A stretch of 64,000 bases of DNA from Alcanivorax sp. Its GTDB lineage: Bacteria; Pseudomonadota; Gammaproteobacteria; Pseudomonadales; Alcanivoracaceae. Below, piece after piece: positions 17,274-26,215 of the stretch. Numbering within the stretch: the first letter of the stretch is position 1; every line of letters begins with the position of its first letter. Where the stretch lies: positions 3,658,001 through 3,722,000 of the forward strand of contig NZ_CP051240.1 in assembly GCF_017794965.1 (NCBI RefSeq), written 5' to 3'. The translations under genes were made by a program, and so were the position numbers. A model generated the notes under the pieces. The model was not told the DNA's origin, did no database searches, and worked only from the letters and a program-made list of their open reading frames with translations.

Positions 17274-18644
17274 TTATCCATATAGGGTGTCAGGCAGCCA
17301 CGTTGCCAGGGCCGGGAACAGGGCAAGTATACCCAGCATTACCAGTTGTATAACGATAAAGGGCACCACGCCCTGATAAATCTGGGCGGTCTGTATCTCC
17401 GCCGGTGCCACGCCGCGCAGATAGAACAGCGCAAACCCGAAGGGTGGCGTCAGAAAAGAGGTTTGCAAGTTCAGCGCCAGCATTACCCCCAACCATACCG
17501 GGTCCAGCCCCATGGCCAACAGCACTGGTCCGACAATCGGCACCACCACAAAGGTGATCTCGATAAAGTCGAGGATGAAACCAAGCAGGAATATCAGCAC
17601 CATCACCATCAGTGTGGCGCCGAGCACTCCGCCGGGCATGGCCTCGAACAGGCCGTGTACTGCCTCTTCCCCGCCAAAACCACGAAACACCAGGGAAAAC
17701 AGGCTGGCGCCGATCAGGATCATGAACACCATGGCGGTGACCCGACTGGTGCTGCGCACGACCTCGCCCAGAATGGTCAGGTTCAGGTGCCGGTTGAAAG
17801 CAGCCAGCAACAGGGCGCCGAAGGCGCCGACCCCGGCGGCCTCCGTGGGCGTGGCTTTGCCGGTGAGGATGGAGCCGAGCACGGCGGCGATCAGCAGCAG
17901 GGGCGGCAGCAGGCCGCGCAGGATTTCTGCCCAGCCCACGGCGGCGTCCTCGTCACGGCGCATGGCCGGTGCCAGGTGGGGCTTCCACAGGCTGATCACC
18001 AGCACATAGGTCAGATACAGCCCCACCAGGATCAGCCCGGGAATCAGGGCACCCACGAACAGGTCTCCCACAGACACGGTATCCAGTGACCACAGCCCCT
18101 GTTTCAGCTGGGCCTCCTGGTAGGCATTGGAGAGTACGTCGCCCAGCAGCACCAGGGCGATGGAGGGCGGAATGATCTGGCCCAGGGTGCCGGTGGCACA
18201 GATCAGGCCGGTGGAGAGCTGGGGCTGATAGCCCTGGCGGAGCATGGAGGGCAGGGACAGCAGCCCCATGGTCACCACCGTGGCGCCGACAATGCCGGTG
18301 CTGGCGGCCAGCAGGGCGCCGACCAGGATGATGGCCAGCCCCATGCCGCCCGGCAGCGGGCCAAACAGCCGCCCCATGCTGGACAGCAGGTTCTCTGCCA
18401 CCCGTGATTTCTCCAGCATCACGCCCATGAATACGAACAGGGGCACCGCCATTAGCGTGGTGTTCTCGATGATGCCGAACAGGCGATTGGGCACAAAGGT
18501 CAGGTCGGCGGGATTGAACACCCCGCTGGCCATGCCGCCGGCGGCGAACAACAGGGCGGTACCGCCCAGGGCAAAGGCCACCGGATAACCGCTGAGCAGC
18601 ACCAGGCACACCACCACAAACATGATCAGGGGTATCCACGCCAT
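17274..18644 (-). CDS. dctM: TRAP transporter large permease (DctM)
   Basis: A 456-residue protein with about twelve or thirteen hydrophobic segments; it begins MAWIPLIMFVVVCLVLLSGY. The start at 18644 overlaps the dctQ stop as TGATG, which indicates translational coupling, so the longer open frame upstream is rejected. Motifs include GYPVAFALGG near the start and EAAGVGAFGALLLA. It is the cation-coupled transport subunit of the TRAP system and works with DctQ and a periplasmic binding protein, most likely the DctP encoded at 15329. Confidence 0.93.
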   Translation of the reverse strand: MAWIPLIMFVVVCLVLLSGYPVAFALGGTALLFAAGGMASGVFNPADLTFVPNRLFGIIENTTLMAVPLFVFMGVMLEKSRVAENLLSSMGRLFGPLPGGMGLAIILVGALLAASTGIVGATVVTMGLLSLPSMLRQGYQPQLSTGLICATGTLGQIIPPSIALVLLGDVLSNAYQEAQLKQGLWSLDTVSVGDLFVGALIPGLILVGLYLTYVLVISLWKPHLAPAMRRDEDAAVGWAEILRGLLPPLLLIAAVLGSILTGKATPTEAAGVGAFGALLLAAFNRHLNLTILGEVVRSTSRVTAMVFMILIGASLFSLVFRGFGGEEAVHGLFEAMPGGVLGATLMVMVLIFLLGFILDFIEITFVVVPIVGPVLLAMGLDPVWLGVMLALNLQTSFLTPPFGFALFYLRGVAPAEIQTAQIYQGVVPFIVIQLVMLGILALFPALATWLPDTLYG

Positions 18645-19189
18645 CACAGCCCCTCCTCCGGATGTGATGCCGGTGACGGCAGGGGGGCGCCCATCAGTGT
18701 CAGGGTATGGCGCAGCAGCTCGGCCACGCCCTGAACGGTGAGCAGGGCCGGCAGTACCAGCAGCAGTGACTTGAGCAGATAGACAAAGGGCAGGCCGCCG
18801 TTGGCAGAGGTTTCCTGCTCCTTCCAGCTGCTGAGCACATAATCCAGCGACAGCCAGAAGAGGGCGCCGCACACGGGCAGCAGCAGGAAAAGGGTGCCCA
18901 GCAGGTTGACCCAGGCCCGTTGGCGCGGGGAAAAGCGCTGGTAAAGTACGTCCACACGGACATGCTCGTCCTCGGCCAGGGTATAGGCGATGGCCAGCAT
19001 GAACAGGGCGCCGTGCAGGTAGGTGAGGGATTCCTGCAGGGCGATGTTGCCGATCCCCAGCCCGTAGCGTAGAACGACCACCAGGGCCATGCCTATTACC
19101 AGTAGCAGTGCCAGCCAGGCAGTGCAGCGGCCCGTGGCCAGGGTGAAGCCGGTCAGTCGTTGCTGCCAGCGAAGAAGGGTGTGTGTCAT
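18644..19189 (-). CDS. dctQ: TRAP transporter small permease (DctQ)
   Basis: A 181-residue protein with four hydrophobic segments (about residues 22-44, 60-80, 98-120 and 143-165) and the family's large periplasmic-side loop; the C-terminus is short and Pro/Ser-rich. It is the first gene of dctQ-dctM-yciA, overlapping dctM by one base. It associates with DctM in the inner membrane. The 19190-19336 gap upstream holds no recognisable gene and must contain both the promoter for this operon and sequence leading to pstS. Confidence 0.88.
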   Translation of the reverse strand: MTHTLLRWQQRLTGFTLATGRCTAWLALLLVIGMALVVVLRYGLGIGNIALQESLTYLHGALFMLAIAYTLAEDEHVRVDVLYQRFSPRQRAWVNLLGTLFLLLPVCGALFWLSLDYVLSSWKEQETSANGGLPFVYLLKSLLLVLPALLTVQGVAELLRHTLTLMGAPLPSPASHPEEGL

Positions 19190-19336
19190 GACGCCTTGTT
19201 ATTGTTGGTCCGGGCCCGAAGCGGGTGGAGCCGCATTATACGGGGGGTGTGGGCCCATTTCAGCCTCTTGCTGGGGGTGTGGGTCATTTCAGGCCGCTGA
19301 CGGGCAAGAAGCGAAAAAAGTTGAATTGCGACATCA

Positions 19337-19370
19337 TTGTAATGTTGGTGTCATAAACCCTCTCTAGGAT
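19337..19370 (+). promoter_or_regulatory. Pho box and -10 element of pstS
   Basis: Two 7-mers resembling the CTGTCAT half-site of the PhoB box, TTGTAAT (19337-19343) and GTGTCAT (19348-19354), start exactly 11 bases apart. A -10-like TAGGAT at 19365-19370 follows after 10 bases, the arrangement in which PhoB replaces the -35 element. It predicts induction of pstS under phosphate limitation. Confidence 0.75.
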
Positions 19371-19470
19371 GCGTCGTGCTGAAACATGAACTGGCTTGCA
19401 TCAGTTAGAACAACCGGGGTGGATTCAAATACCAACATCACCGGTGCCATGCGTAACCTGGAGGCATATT

Positions 19471-20538
19471 GTGAACTTCAAGATTAAAGCAACCCTTGCT
19501 GGCGTAGCTGCCGCCCTGGCCTTTGCCAGCGCCCCGGCCACTGCCGACAGCCGTGATTACATCTCTATCGTGGGTTCTTCCACGGTATATCCGTTCGCAA
19601 CCACTGTTGCCGAGCGTTTTGGTCGTGGTTCCAGCAACCCGACTCCGAAAATCGAATCCACCGGTTCCGGCGGCGGCATGAAGCTGTTCTGCGCCGGCGT
19701 TGGCACCCAGCACCCGGACATCACCAATGCGTCCCGTCGCATGAAGAAGTCCGAGTTCGCTCAGTGTCAGGAAAATGGCGTGAAGGACATCACCGAAGTC
19801 GTGGCTGGTTATGACGGCATCGTGTTCGCCAATTCTGCCAAAGGCAAGCACATCGACGTTACCCTGCGTGACCTGTTCCTGGCCCTGGCCAAGGAAGTTC
19901 CGGATCCGAAGGGCGGCGAGAAACTGGTTGCCAACCCCTACAAGACCTGGAAAGAAGTGAACCCGGCCCTGCCGAACACCAAGATCGAAGTGCTTGGTCC
20001 GCCGCCCACTTCCGGTACCCGTGATGCCTTCAACGAACTGGCCATCGAAGGCGGTTGTAAGACCTTCCCGTGGCTGAAGGCCATCAAGAAGCAGGACAAG
20101 TCCAAGTACAAGGCGATCTGTCGCAGCATTCGTGAAGACGGCCACTACGTTGAAGCCGGCGAAAACGACAACCTGATCGTTCAGAAGCTGGAAAAGAACC
20201 CCGACGCTTACGGTGTGTTCGGTTTCTCCTTCCTGGATCAGAACCGTGGCAAGGTACAGGGCGCCAACGTGGGCGGTGTTGAGCCGACCTTCGACAGCAT
20301 TGCTTCTGGCGACTACCCGGTATCCCGTTCCCTGTACTTCTACGTGAAGAAAGCACACGTGGGTGTGGTACCGGGCATCAAGGGCTACGTGAAAGAGTTC
20401 ACCAGCGAGAAAGCCTGGGGCCCGGAAGGTTACCTGGCCGAGAAAGGCATGATCCCGCTGGGTGATGATCTGCGCAAGGACATGGCCAAGCAGGCTCGCA
20501 GCCTGAAGTCCATGACCGGCGAAGAAGACCTGCACTAA
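19471..20538 (+). CDS. pstS: Phosphate ABC transporter substrate-binding protein PstS
   Basis: The start is GTG at 19471 with GGAGG upstream; the longer open frame to 19396 has no ribosome site and no signal sequence. The 355-residue protein has a Sec signal peptide (cleavage near ASAPATA-DSR) and the PBP fold beginning IVGSSTVYPF, with phosphate-binding motifs ESTGSGGGMKLFC and GPPPTSGTRDAF. It is periplasmic and binds inorganic phosphate for PstCAB. It is transcribed from a Pho-box promoter and followed by its own terminator, then a 90-base gap before pstC, so expression of pstS can exceed that of the permease genes. Confidence 0.96.
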   Translation: MNFKIKATLAGVAAALAFASAPATADSRDYISIVGSSTVYPFATTVAERFGRGSSNPTPKIESTGSGGGMKLFCAGVGTQHPDITNASRRMKKSEFAQCQENGVKDITEVVAGYDGIVFANSAKGKHIDVTLRDLFLALAKEVPDPKGGEKLVANPYKTWKEVNPALPNTKIEVLGPPPTSGTRDAFNELAIEGGCKTFPWLKAIKKQDKSKYKAICRSIREDGHYVEAGENDNLIVQKLEKNPDAYGVFGFSFLDQNRGKVQGANVGGVEPTFDSIASGDYPVSRSLYFYVKKAHVGVVPGIKGYVKEFTSEKAWGPEGYLAEKGMIPLGDDLRKDMAKQARSLKSMTGEEDLH

Positions 20539-20578
20539 GCGCTGAATCTGGAAGAGAAGAAAAAGCAAGGATGCTTTG

Positions 20579-20610
20579 GCCCGGTGGCGACTTCGCCTCC
20601 GGGCTTTTTA
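20579..20610 (+). terminator. Rho-independent terminator or attenuator after pstS
   Basis: GCCCGG-T-GGCGA stem with CTTC loop and inverted partner is followed by five T. It separates pstS from pstCAB-phoU. The following gap to 20701 ends with a CGGAG ribosome site for pstC. Confidence 0.85.
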
Positions 20611-20701
20611 ACCAGTGATTCAATTTATGACATTTTTTTTGCAATAAGCGACGCGCTATTCTCGCCACGCTTATTGGAGAAAAAACCAAACGGAGAACAC
20701 C

Positions 20702-22090
20702 ATGCAAACCGGTAATCTGCTGTTGCTGCTGGTGGTGATGATCGCCGGGGCCTATTACATGGGCCACCGCCGATCGTTTGCCCTGGCCCGGCCGTTGGGC
20801 GGCATCCGCCATCTGCATTCATTGCCGTTCTACTACGCCATGCGCACGGCGATCTGGTGTGCTATTCCGGCGCTGGCGGTGCTCGGGGCGTGGCTGATTT
20901 TTGATGACACCCTGATCCGGGTCACGGTGATGGGCAGTCTGCCCGCGGACAGCCAGCCGGTGGATGCCTCTTCCGCCAACCTGCTACTGAACCAGATTGG
21001 CAACGTGGCCAGCGGGGCTATCGCCGCCAGCGACGTGTCTCCGGCGGTGGCTGCCGCCGCGCAGAAATTGAACGATCTGCGTGAACTGAACAGCATGGCG
21101 TTGGCCGTGGTGGTGATCGTGGTGGCCATGTTGGGCACGGCCTGGGGCTGGGTAAAGATTTCTCCGCAGATGCGCGCCCGCCAGCAGGTGGAAAAAGTGC
21201 TGCAGACCCTGTTCATGCTTTGTGCAACCATCGCCATTCTCACCACCGTGGGGATTCTGCTGTCGGTGATGTTCGAGTCCATCCGGTTCTTCGGCAAGGT
21301 GCCCGCCACGGAATTCCTGTTCGGTCTGCAATGGAGTCCGCAAACCGCGCTACGTGCTGACCAGGTGGCCTCGGAAGGGGCGTTCGGGGCGATCCCGCTG
21401 TTCATGGGGACGCTGCTGATCTCTGCCATCGCCTTGCTGGTGGCGGTGCCCGTGGGCCTGATGTCGGCCATCTACCTGGCAGAATATGCGCCGAAGCAGG
21501 TGCGCGCTTTTGCCAAGCCGGCGCTGGAAGTGCTGGCCGGGGTGCCCACCGTGGTGTACGGCTTTTTTGCGGCGCTGACCGTGGCGCCGGTGATTCGTCA
21601 GCTGGGTGAATCCATCGGCCTGGATGTGGCATCGGAGTCGGCACTGGCTGCCGGTCTGGTGATGGGCGTGATGATCATTCCCTTTGTGTCTTCCCTGGCG
21701 GATGACGTGATTACCGCCGTGCCCCAGGCCCTGCGCGACGCTTCCCTGGGGTTGGGTGCGACCCGCTCCGAAACCATCAAAAAAGTGATTTTCCCGGCGG
21801 CCTTGCCGGGCATCATGGGGGGCATCCTGCTGGCGGCTTCCCGTGCCATTGGTGAAACCATGATCGTGGTAATGGCGGCCGGTCTCGCGGCCAACCTGAC
21901 CGTGAACCCGCTGGAAGCGGTGACCACGGTGACCGTGCAGATCGTGACGCTACTCACCGGTGACCAGGAATTCGACAGCGCCAAGACTCTGGCAGCCTTC
22001 GCTCTGGGCCTGATGCTGTTCATTACCACCCTGCTGCTTAACGTGGTTGCGCTTCACATCGTGAAGAAATACCGCGAGCAATACGACTAG
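20702..22090 (+). CDS. pstC: Phosphate ABC transporter permease PstC (long form)
   Basis: A 462-residue permease, longer than E. coli PstC (319) because of an N-terminal extension with two extra hydrophobic segments, as in the Pseudomonas/Vibrio long form. The permease core starts around residue 175 (LMLCATIAILTTVGILLSVM). The ABC coupling region (EVLAGVPTVVYGFFA ... LGATRSETIKKVIFPAALPGIMGG) is intact. It forms the membrane channel with PstA. It is the first gene of pstC-pstA-pstB-phoU. Confidence 0.95.
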   Translation: MQTGNLLLLLVVMIAGAYYMGHRRSFALARPLGGIRHLHSLPFYYAMRTAIWCAIPALAVLGAWLIFDDTLIRVTVMGSLPADSQPVDASSANLLLNQIGNVASGAIAASDVSPAVAAAAQKLNDLRELNSMALAVVVIVVAMLGTAWGWVKISPQMRARQQVEKVLQTLFMLCATIAILTTVGILLSVMFESIRFFGKVPATEFLFGLQWSPQTALRADQVASEGAFGAIPLFMGTLLISAIALLVAVPVGLMSAIYLAEYAPKQVRAFAKPALEVLAGVPTVVYGFFAALTVAPVIRQLGESIGLDVASESALAAGLVMGVMIIPFVSSLADDVITAVPQALRDASLGLGATRSETIKKVIFPAALPGIMGGILLAASRAIGETMIVVMAAGLAANLTVNPLEAVTTVTVQIVTLLTGDQEFDSAKTLAAFALGLMLFITTLLLNVVALHIVKKYREQYD

Positions 22091-22101
22091 GGGAATCTGA
22101 C

Positions 22102-23370
22102 ATGAGTAAAACCACCGAACAGGTTCGCAAGTCGCTGGCCAAGCGCTATCGCGCCGAGAAAATGTTCAAAGGCTATGGCATAGCGGCCATTGGTTTTGGC
22201 CTGCTGGCCCTGGTGCTGCTGTTCACCGACATCATTGGCAAGGGCCACAGTGCGTTCTTCGAAACCTACGTGCAGATGGACGTGACCTTTGACCAGGAAA
22301 CCCTGGACATTATTGACGTTAACGATGACGAAGAACTCAGCTTCGCCAACTATGATGGTCTGGTCCGTGACGCGCTGAGAGAAAAGTTTCCCGGTGTGGA
22401 CGGGCGACAGGAGAAACGTGAGCTGTATGGCCTGGTCAGCACCGGCGCAGGTTATGCACTGCGTGACATGCTGAGAGAGGATCGCAAGCTACTGGGCCAG
22501 ACCCGCACTTTGTGGTTGCTGGCAGACGATGACGTGGATGTCTATGTGAAATCCAGCAGTGATGATCGTCTCGAATCCCGACTCAGTGATAACCAGAAAA
22601 ACTGGATCCAGACCTTCGAAGCGGAAGACAAGTTGGAGCTGCAGTGGAACAAGTCACTGTTCACCCATGGTGATTCCCGTGAGCCTGAGCTGGCGGGTAT
22701 CTGGGGTGCGGTCATGGGCTCGCTCTTTACCATGATCGTGACGCTCCTGCTGAGCTTCCCCATCGGGGTGTCCGCTGCCATTTATCTGGAAGAGTTCGCA
22801 CCCAAGAACAAGTTCACCGACTTCATTGAAGTGAATATCAACAATCTGGCAGCGGTGCCTTCCATCATCTTCGGTCTGCTGGGCCTTGCGGTGATCATCG
22901 GCCTGTTCGGTATGCCGCGTTCGGTGCCGCTGGTAGGGGGGATCGTTCTTACCCTGATGACCCTGCCCACCATCATCATCTCCAGCCGGGCTGCCATCAA
23001 GGCGGTGCCGCCGAGCATCCGCCAAGCCGCCATGGGGCTGGGTGCCTCAAAGATGCAGGTCGTACTGCACCATGTGCTGCCGCTGGCACTGCCAGGCATG
23101 CTTACCGGCGCCATCATCGGTATGGCCCAGGCACTGGGTGAAACGGCGCCGCTGCTGATGATCGGTATGGTGGCCTTTATCGTGGACGTGCCCGGCGGGC
23201 CGCTGGATCCTTCCACGGTGTTGCCGGTACAGATCTACCTGTGGGCGGATAGCCCGGAGCAGTCGTTCGTGGCGCTGACCTCGGCAGCCATCATGGTGCT
23301 GCTCACTTTCCTGATCGCCATGAATACATTGGCGGTGTTCCTGCGCAAGCGTCTTGAGCGGCGCTGGTAA
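22102..23370 (+). CDS. pstA: Phosphate ABC transporter permease PstA (long form)
   Basis: A 422-residue inner-membrane permease. After a first membrane segment (about residues 27-47) comes a soluble insertion of about 145 residues, which makes it longer than E. coli PstA (296); such extensions occur in the long-form Pst systems. The permease core follows with the coupling loop [20 protein letters not shown]. It starts 11 bases after pstC and ends 2 bases before the first possible pstB start, so the operon is tight. Confidence 0.95.
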   Translation: MSKTTEQVRKSLAKRYRAEKMFKGYGIAAIGFGLLALVLLFTDIIGKGHSAFFETYVQMDVTFDQETLDIIDVNDDEELSFANYDGLVRDALREKFPGVDGRQEKRELYGLVSTGAGYALRDMLREDRKLLGQTRTLWLLADDDVDVYVKSSSDDRLESRLSDNQKNWIQTFEAEDKLELQWNKSLFTHGDSREPELAGIWGAVMGSLFTMIVTLLLSFPIGVSAAIYLEEFAPKNKFTDFIEVNINNLAAVPSIIFGLLGLAVIIGLFGMPRSVPLVGGIVLTLMTLPTIIISSRAAIKAVPPSIRQAAMGLGASKMQVVLHHVLPLALPGMLTGAIIGMAQALGETAPLLMIGMVAFIVDVPGGPLDPSTVLPVQIYLWADSPEQSFVALTSAAIMVLLTFLIAMNTLAVFLRKRLERRW

Positions 23371-23372
23371 CA

Positions 23373-24284
23373 ATGAGTGCTAAAGGGGCTCTAAACATGG
23401 ATACTGCAGAAAAGTTTGATGACAAGACGCCGCGCAGCGACACGCCGGCAAGCCAGATTGAAGGTGAACAGGCAATGGAAAACACTCCTCGCTACCCGGA
23501 CAAGACCATTGGCAGTCCGTTTGTGGATAACGCCAAGATGAGCATGCGCGACGTGGACGTGTTCTACGGTGACAAGCAGGCTATCCATGGTGTGAGCCTG
23601 GATATTGGCAAGAACGAAGTGGTCGCCCTGATCGGCCCTTCCGGTTGCGGTAAATCCACTTTCCTGCGTTGCCTGAACCGCATGAACGACACCATCGATA
23701 TCTGCCAGGTGAAGGGTAGCCTGCATCTGGAAGAGCAGGATCTCTACGATCCCAAGCTGGATGTGGTGGAGTTGCGCGCCCGGGTGGGCATGGTATTCCA
23801 GAAGCCCAACCCCTTTCCCAAGTCCATCTACGACAACGTGGCCTATGGCCCGCGTATCCATGGTCTGGCCAACAAGAAATATGACCTGGACGAGATCGTG
23901 GAAAACAGCCTGCAAAAGGCGGGTCTGTGGGATGAGGTGAAGGATCGGTTGCATTCACCCGGCACCGGCCTTTCCGGTGGTCAGCAGCAGCGTCTGTGTA
24001 TCGCTCGGACCATTGCCGTGAGCCCGGAAGTGGTGCTGATGGATGAGCCCTGTTCTGCACTGGACCCCATTGCCACGGCCAAGATCGAGGAGCTGATCGC
24101 CGAGCTGAGCGAGTCCTACACCATTGCCATCGTGACCCACTCCATGCAGCAGGCCGCCCGTGTGTCCAACCGTACTGCCTACTTCCATCTGGGTCGACTG
24201 GTAGAGATGAATGACACTGAAACCGTGTTCACCAAGCCGGAACACGATCTGACTGAAGCCTACATTACCGGCCGCTTCGGCTAA
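23373..24284 (+). CDS. pstB: Phosphate ABC transporter ATP-binding protein PstB
   Basis: Walker [10 protein letters not shown] (residues 88-96 of the 303-residue form), signature [16 protein letters not shown], Walker [13 protein letters not shown] and switch His in [11 protein letters not shown] are all present. It hydrolyses ATP to drive phosphate uptake. An internal ATG at 23397 has a better ribosome site (AAAGGGG eight bases upstream) and would give 295 residues, so the start is uncertain. The N-terminus before residue 45 is a charged extension absent in E. coli PstB. Confidence 0.96.
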   Translation: MSAKGALNMDTAEKFDDKTPRSDTPASQIEGEQAMENTPRYPDKTIGSPFVDNAKMSMRDVDVFYGDKQAIHGVSLDIGKNEVVALIGPSGCGKSTFLRCLNRMNDTIDICQVKGSLHLEEQDLYDPKLDVVELRARVGMVFQKPNPFPKSIYDNVAYGPRIHGLANKKYDLDEIVENSLQKAGLWDEVKDRLHSPGTGLSGGQQQRLCIARTIAVSPEVVLMDEPCSALDPIATAKIEELIAELSESYTIAIVTHSMQQAARVSNRTAYFHLGRLVEMNDTETVFTKPEHDLTEAYITGRFG

Positions 24285-24306
24285 GCGCGGGAGAGGAGCA
24301 AGCAAC

Positions 24307-25020
24307 ATGGATCGCATGCATTTTGGTGAGCACAGCTCATCCCAGTTCAATGAAGCGCTGGAATCCATCCGTAACAACCTGATGGAGATGGGTGGTCTGG
24401 TAGAGAAACAGGTGGTTGATGCCCTGCAGGCATTGCTGCAGGCGGATTCCGGGCTGGCGCAGAAGGTACTGGAAACCGAAGACAAGGTGGACAAGCTGGA
24501 GATGCTGATCGATGAGGAGTGCACCAAGGTGCTGGCCCTGCGTCAGCCGGCGGCCTCCGACCTGCGTCTGATTATTGCTGTGACCAAGGCCGTGTCCGAT
24601 CTGGAACGGATCGGTGACGAGTCGGCCAAGATTGCCCGCATGGGCCAGCAGCTGGCGGAAGAAGGCGAATCGCCCCGCGGCTATGTGGAAGTCCGTCATA
24701 TCGGCAACCACGTACGCAACATGCTGCGCGACACCCTGGATGCCTTTGCCCGTTTTGATGCAAAGAAAGCCCTGGATGTGGCGGCCGAAGATAACGAAGT
24801 GGATCTGGAATACCGCAGTGCCATGCGGTCTCTGGTGACCTTCATGATGGAAGATCCGCGGGCCATTTCCCGGGTGCTCAACATCATCTGGTCCCTGCGC
24901 GCGCTGGAACGTATCGGTGACCATGCCCGCAACATTGGCGAGCAGGTGATCTACCTGGTGGAAGGCAAGGATGTTCGCCACATCAGCGTGGACGAGATTG
25001 AAGCCAAGCTGAAGAAGTAG
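24307..25020 (+). CDS. phoU: Phosphate signalling regulator PhoU
   Basis: A 237-residue helical protein with two repeats of the PhoU three-helix bundle; the metal-contacting motifs are ERIGDESAKIA and ERIGDHARNIGEQ (EXXXD-type). It links the Pst transporter to the PhoR kinase and represses the Pho regulon when phosphate is sufficient. It is last in the pst operon, 22 bases after pstB. The stop is followed immediately by a GCAACAC-type heptamer array that leads into a terminator. Confidence 0.96.
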   Translation: MDRMHFGEHSSSQFNEALESIRNNLMEMGGLVEKQVVDALQALLQADSGLAQKVLETEDKVDKLEMLIDEECTKVLALRQPAASDLRLIIAVTKAVSDLERIGDESAKIARMGQQLAEEGESPRGYVEVRHIGNHVRNMLRDTLDAFARFDAKKALDVAAEDNEVDLEYRSAMRSLVTFMMEDPRAISRVLNIIWSLRALERIGDHARNIGEQVIYLVEGKDVRHISVDEIEAKLKK

Positions 25021-25022
25021 AC

Positions 25023-25081
25023 GCTGCACGCAACACGCTTCATGCAGCACGCAAAAACCCGGTCAGCAGGCCGGGTTTTTT
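25023..25081 (+). terminator. Heptamer array fused to the phoU terminator
   Basis: Directly after the phoU stop come 7-mers GCTGCAC, GCAACAC, GCTTCAT, GCAGCAC, then GCAAAAACCCGG. The last bases form the hairpin AACCCGG/CCGGGTT followed by six T (to 25081). The array thus abuts a canonical terminator. Confidence 0.85.
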
Positions 25082-25115
25082 GTTGCTGCCTAATATGCCG
25101 GAGGTGATGGGGAGC

Positions 25116-25270
25116 AGTTGAAAGTTTAAAGTTGAAAGTTCAAACGCGGGCCAGCAAGCGGGTTTTGCAAGGCCCTGCCCGCGTTCCCCGGTAAGGGCGC
25201 GGGCACAGAGTTCCAGATCACCCAAAGCGGCCTCGCGCCTTTTTCAACTTTGAACTTTAAACTTTCAACT
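25116..25270. repeat. Heptamer-armed element, AGTTGAA word, canonical copy
   Basis: The left arm at 25116-25143 is AGTTGAA, AGTTTAA, AGTTGAA, AGTTCAA. The hairpin at 25176-25205 is TGCCCGCG/CGCGGGCA around TTCCCCGGTAAGGG. The right arm at 25241-25270 is inverted. By eye the whole 155-base unit is more than 90 percent identical to the copy at 40052-40205. A partial array with a different word (TTGCAGC, TTGAAGC, TTGTCGC, TTGCACC) follows at 25312-25339. Confidence 0.92.
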
Positions 25271-25343
25271 GGGTTGTGTTTCCGCTCGCGCTGTCACAAA
25301 ACCTTCCCGCGTTGCAGCTTGAAGCTTGTCGCTTGCACCTTTA

Positions 25344-25371
25344 ATATCCGTATTTCCGAATATACAGATAT
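25344..25371. promoter_or_regulatory. Candidate ArsR operator
   Basis: Two contiguous 14-base halves, ATATCCGTATTTCC and GAATATACAGATAT, are inverted repeats of each other at 11 of 14 positions. The dyad ends four bases before the proposed arsR start, as expected for an autoregulated ars operon. Confidence 0.6.
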
Positions 25372-25375
25372 AGAG

Positions 25376-25705
25376 ATGCCGGAACACATGATAACGCCGA
25401 CACAACTGTGCAAATGCCTGGGTGATGATACCCGCCTCAGCCTGATCTGCTTGTTGCACGGGCAGGGTGAGGTGTGTGTGTGCGATCTGGTGGACAGCCT
25501 GCAGGCACCGCAATCCACCATCTCCCGGCACTTGGCCCAGCTGCGTCAATGCGAGCTGGTTGTCGCACGCCGTCAGGGTACCTGGATGCATTACCAGTTG
25601 AACCCGGCGTTGCCGGAATGGGCGTCCGCGGTGATTGCCTCTCTGGTCGGCCCGGCCCGCGAAAAGCTGAACATTACGCTCCCCAACGCCGCCTGCTGCG
25701 GCTAA
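25376..25705 (+). CDS. arsR: ArsR family arsenical-responsive repressor
   Basis: A 109-residue winged-helix repressor. The As(III)-binding motif EVCVCDLV carries Cys34 and Cys36 in the ArsR alpha-3 helix, followed by the recognition helix PQSTISRHLAQL. A vicinal Cys pair closes the protein (AACCG). It releases DNA on binding arsenite or antimonite. An in-frame ATG at 25388 is an alternative start. It heads arsR-arsC-ACR3, with arsC starting 15 bases after its stop. Confidence 0.93.
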   Translation: MPEHMITPTQLCKCLGDDTRLSLICLLHGQGEVCVCDLVDSLQAPQSTISRHLAQLRQCELVVARRQGTWMHYQLNPALPEWASAVIASLVGPAREKLNITLPNAACCG

Positions 25706-25720
25706 CACTGAGAGATCGCT

Positions 25721-26215
25721 ATGAATACGCCCCTGACTGTTTTGTTCCTGTGCACTGGCAATTCCTGCCGTTCCATCATTGGTGAAGCTCTGGCTGATCA
25801 CCTGGGCAACGGCAAGCTGCAAGGATTGAGTGCAGGCAGCATGCCCACTGGCAAGGTTAATGAAAATGCGTTGGCCGTGTTGGCGCGACACGGTGTGACC
25901 GTGAATAACCCCAGCTCCAAGACCATGGATGACCTGGAAGGTGAGCAGATTGATCTGGTGATTACTGTTTGTGATGCCGCTGCCGGGGAAGCCTGCCCGG
26001 TGTGGCTGGGTGATACCCCCAAAGTGCATTGGGGGCTGGCGGATCCTGCCCATGTGACCGGAAGCGAGGAAACTGTTCGCGCTGCCTTCGAAACCACCTA
26101 TAACGAGCTGCATGCCCGTATCGAAGCGTTGGCATCGCTGGATCTCGAGAGCATGAACGGACTTGGACTTATTGCGTCAGCACAAAAAATTCACCGTGAG
26201 ATAGGTAGTGAGTAA
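25721..26215 (+). CDS. arsC: Arsenate reductase, low-molecular-weight phosphatase (thioredoxin-coupled) type
   Basis: A 164-residue protein with the P-loop CTGNSCRS (Cys11, Arg17; CX5R) of the LMW protein-tyrosine-phosphatase fold used by thioredoxin-linked ArsC. A conserved Cys-containing segment ([13 protein letters not shown]) around residues 86-98 supplies the resolving cysteines, and the Asp of LADPAHVTG is the general acid. It reduces arsenate to arsenite. Its stop overlaps the start of the efflux gene by one base (TAATG). Confidence 0.93.
   Translation: MNTPLTVLFLCTGNSCRSIIGEALADHLGNGKLQGLSAGSMPTGKVNENALAVLARHGVTVNNPSSKTMDDLEGEQIDLVITVCDAAAGEACPVWLGDTPKVHWGLADPAHVTGSEETVRAAFETTYNELHARIEALASLDLESMNGLGLIASAQKIHREIGSE

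Noticed and set aside
20612..20701. Second Pho box before pstC
   Set aside because: Only one weak half-site (ATGACAT) with no partner at 11-base spacing.
25116..25270. Regular repeats suggesting a CRISPR array
   Set aside because: The units are 7 bases long, contiguous and without spacers, and no cas gene is present.
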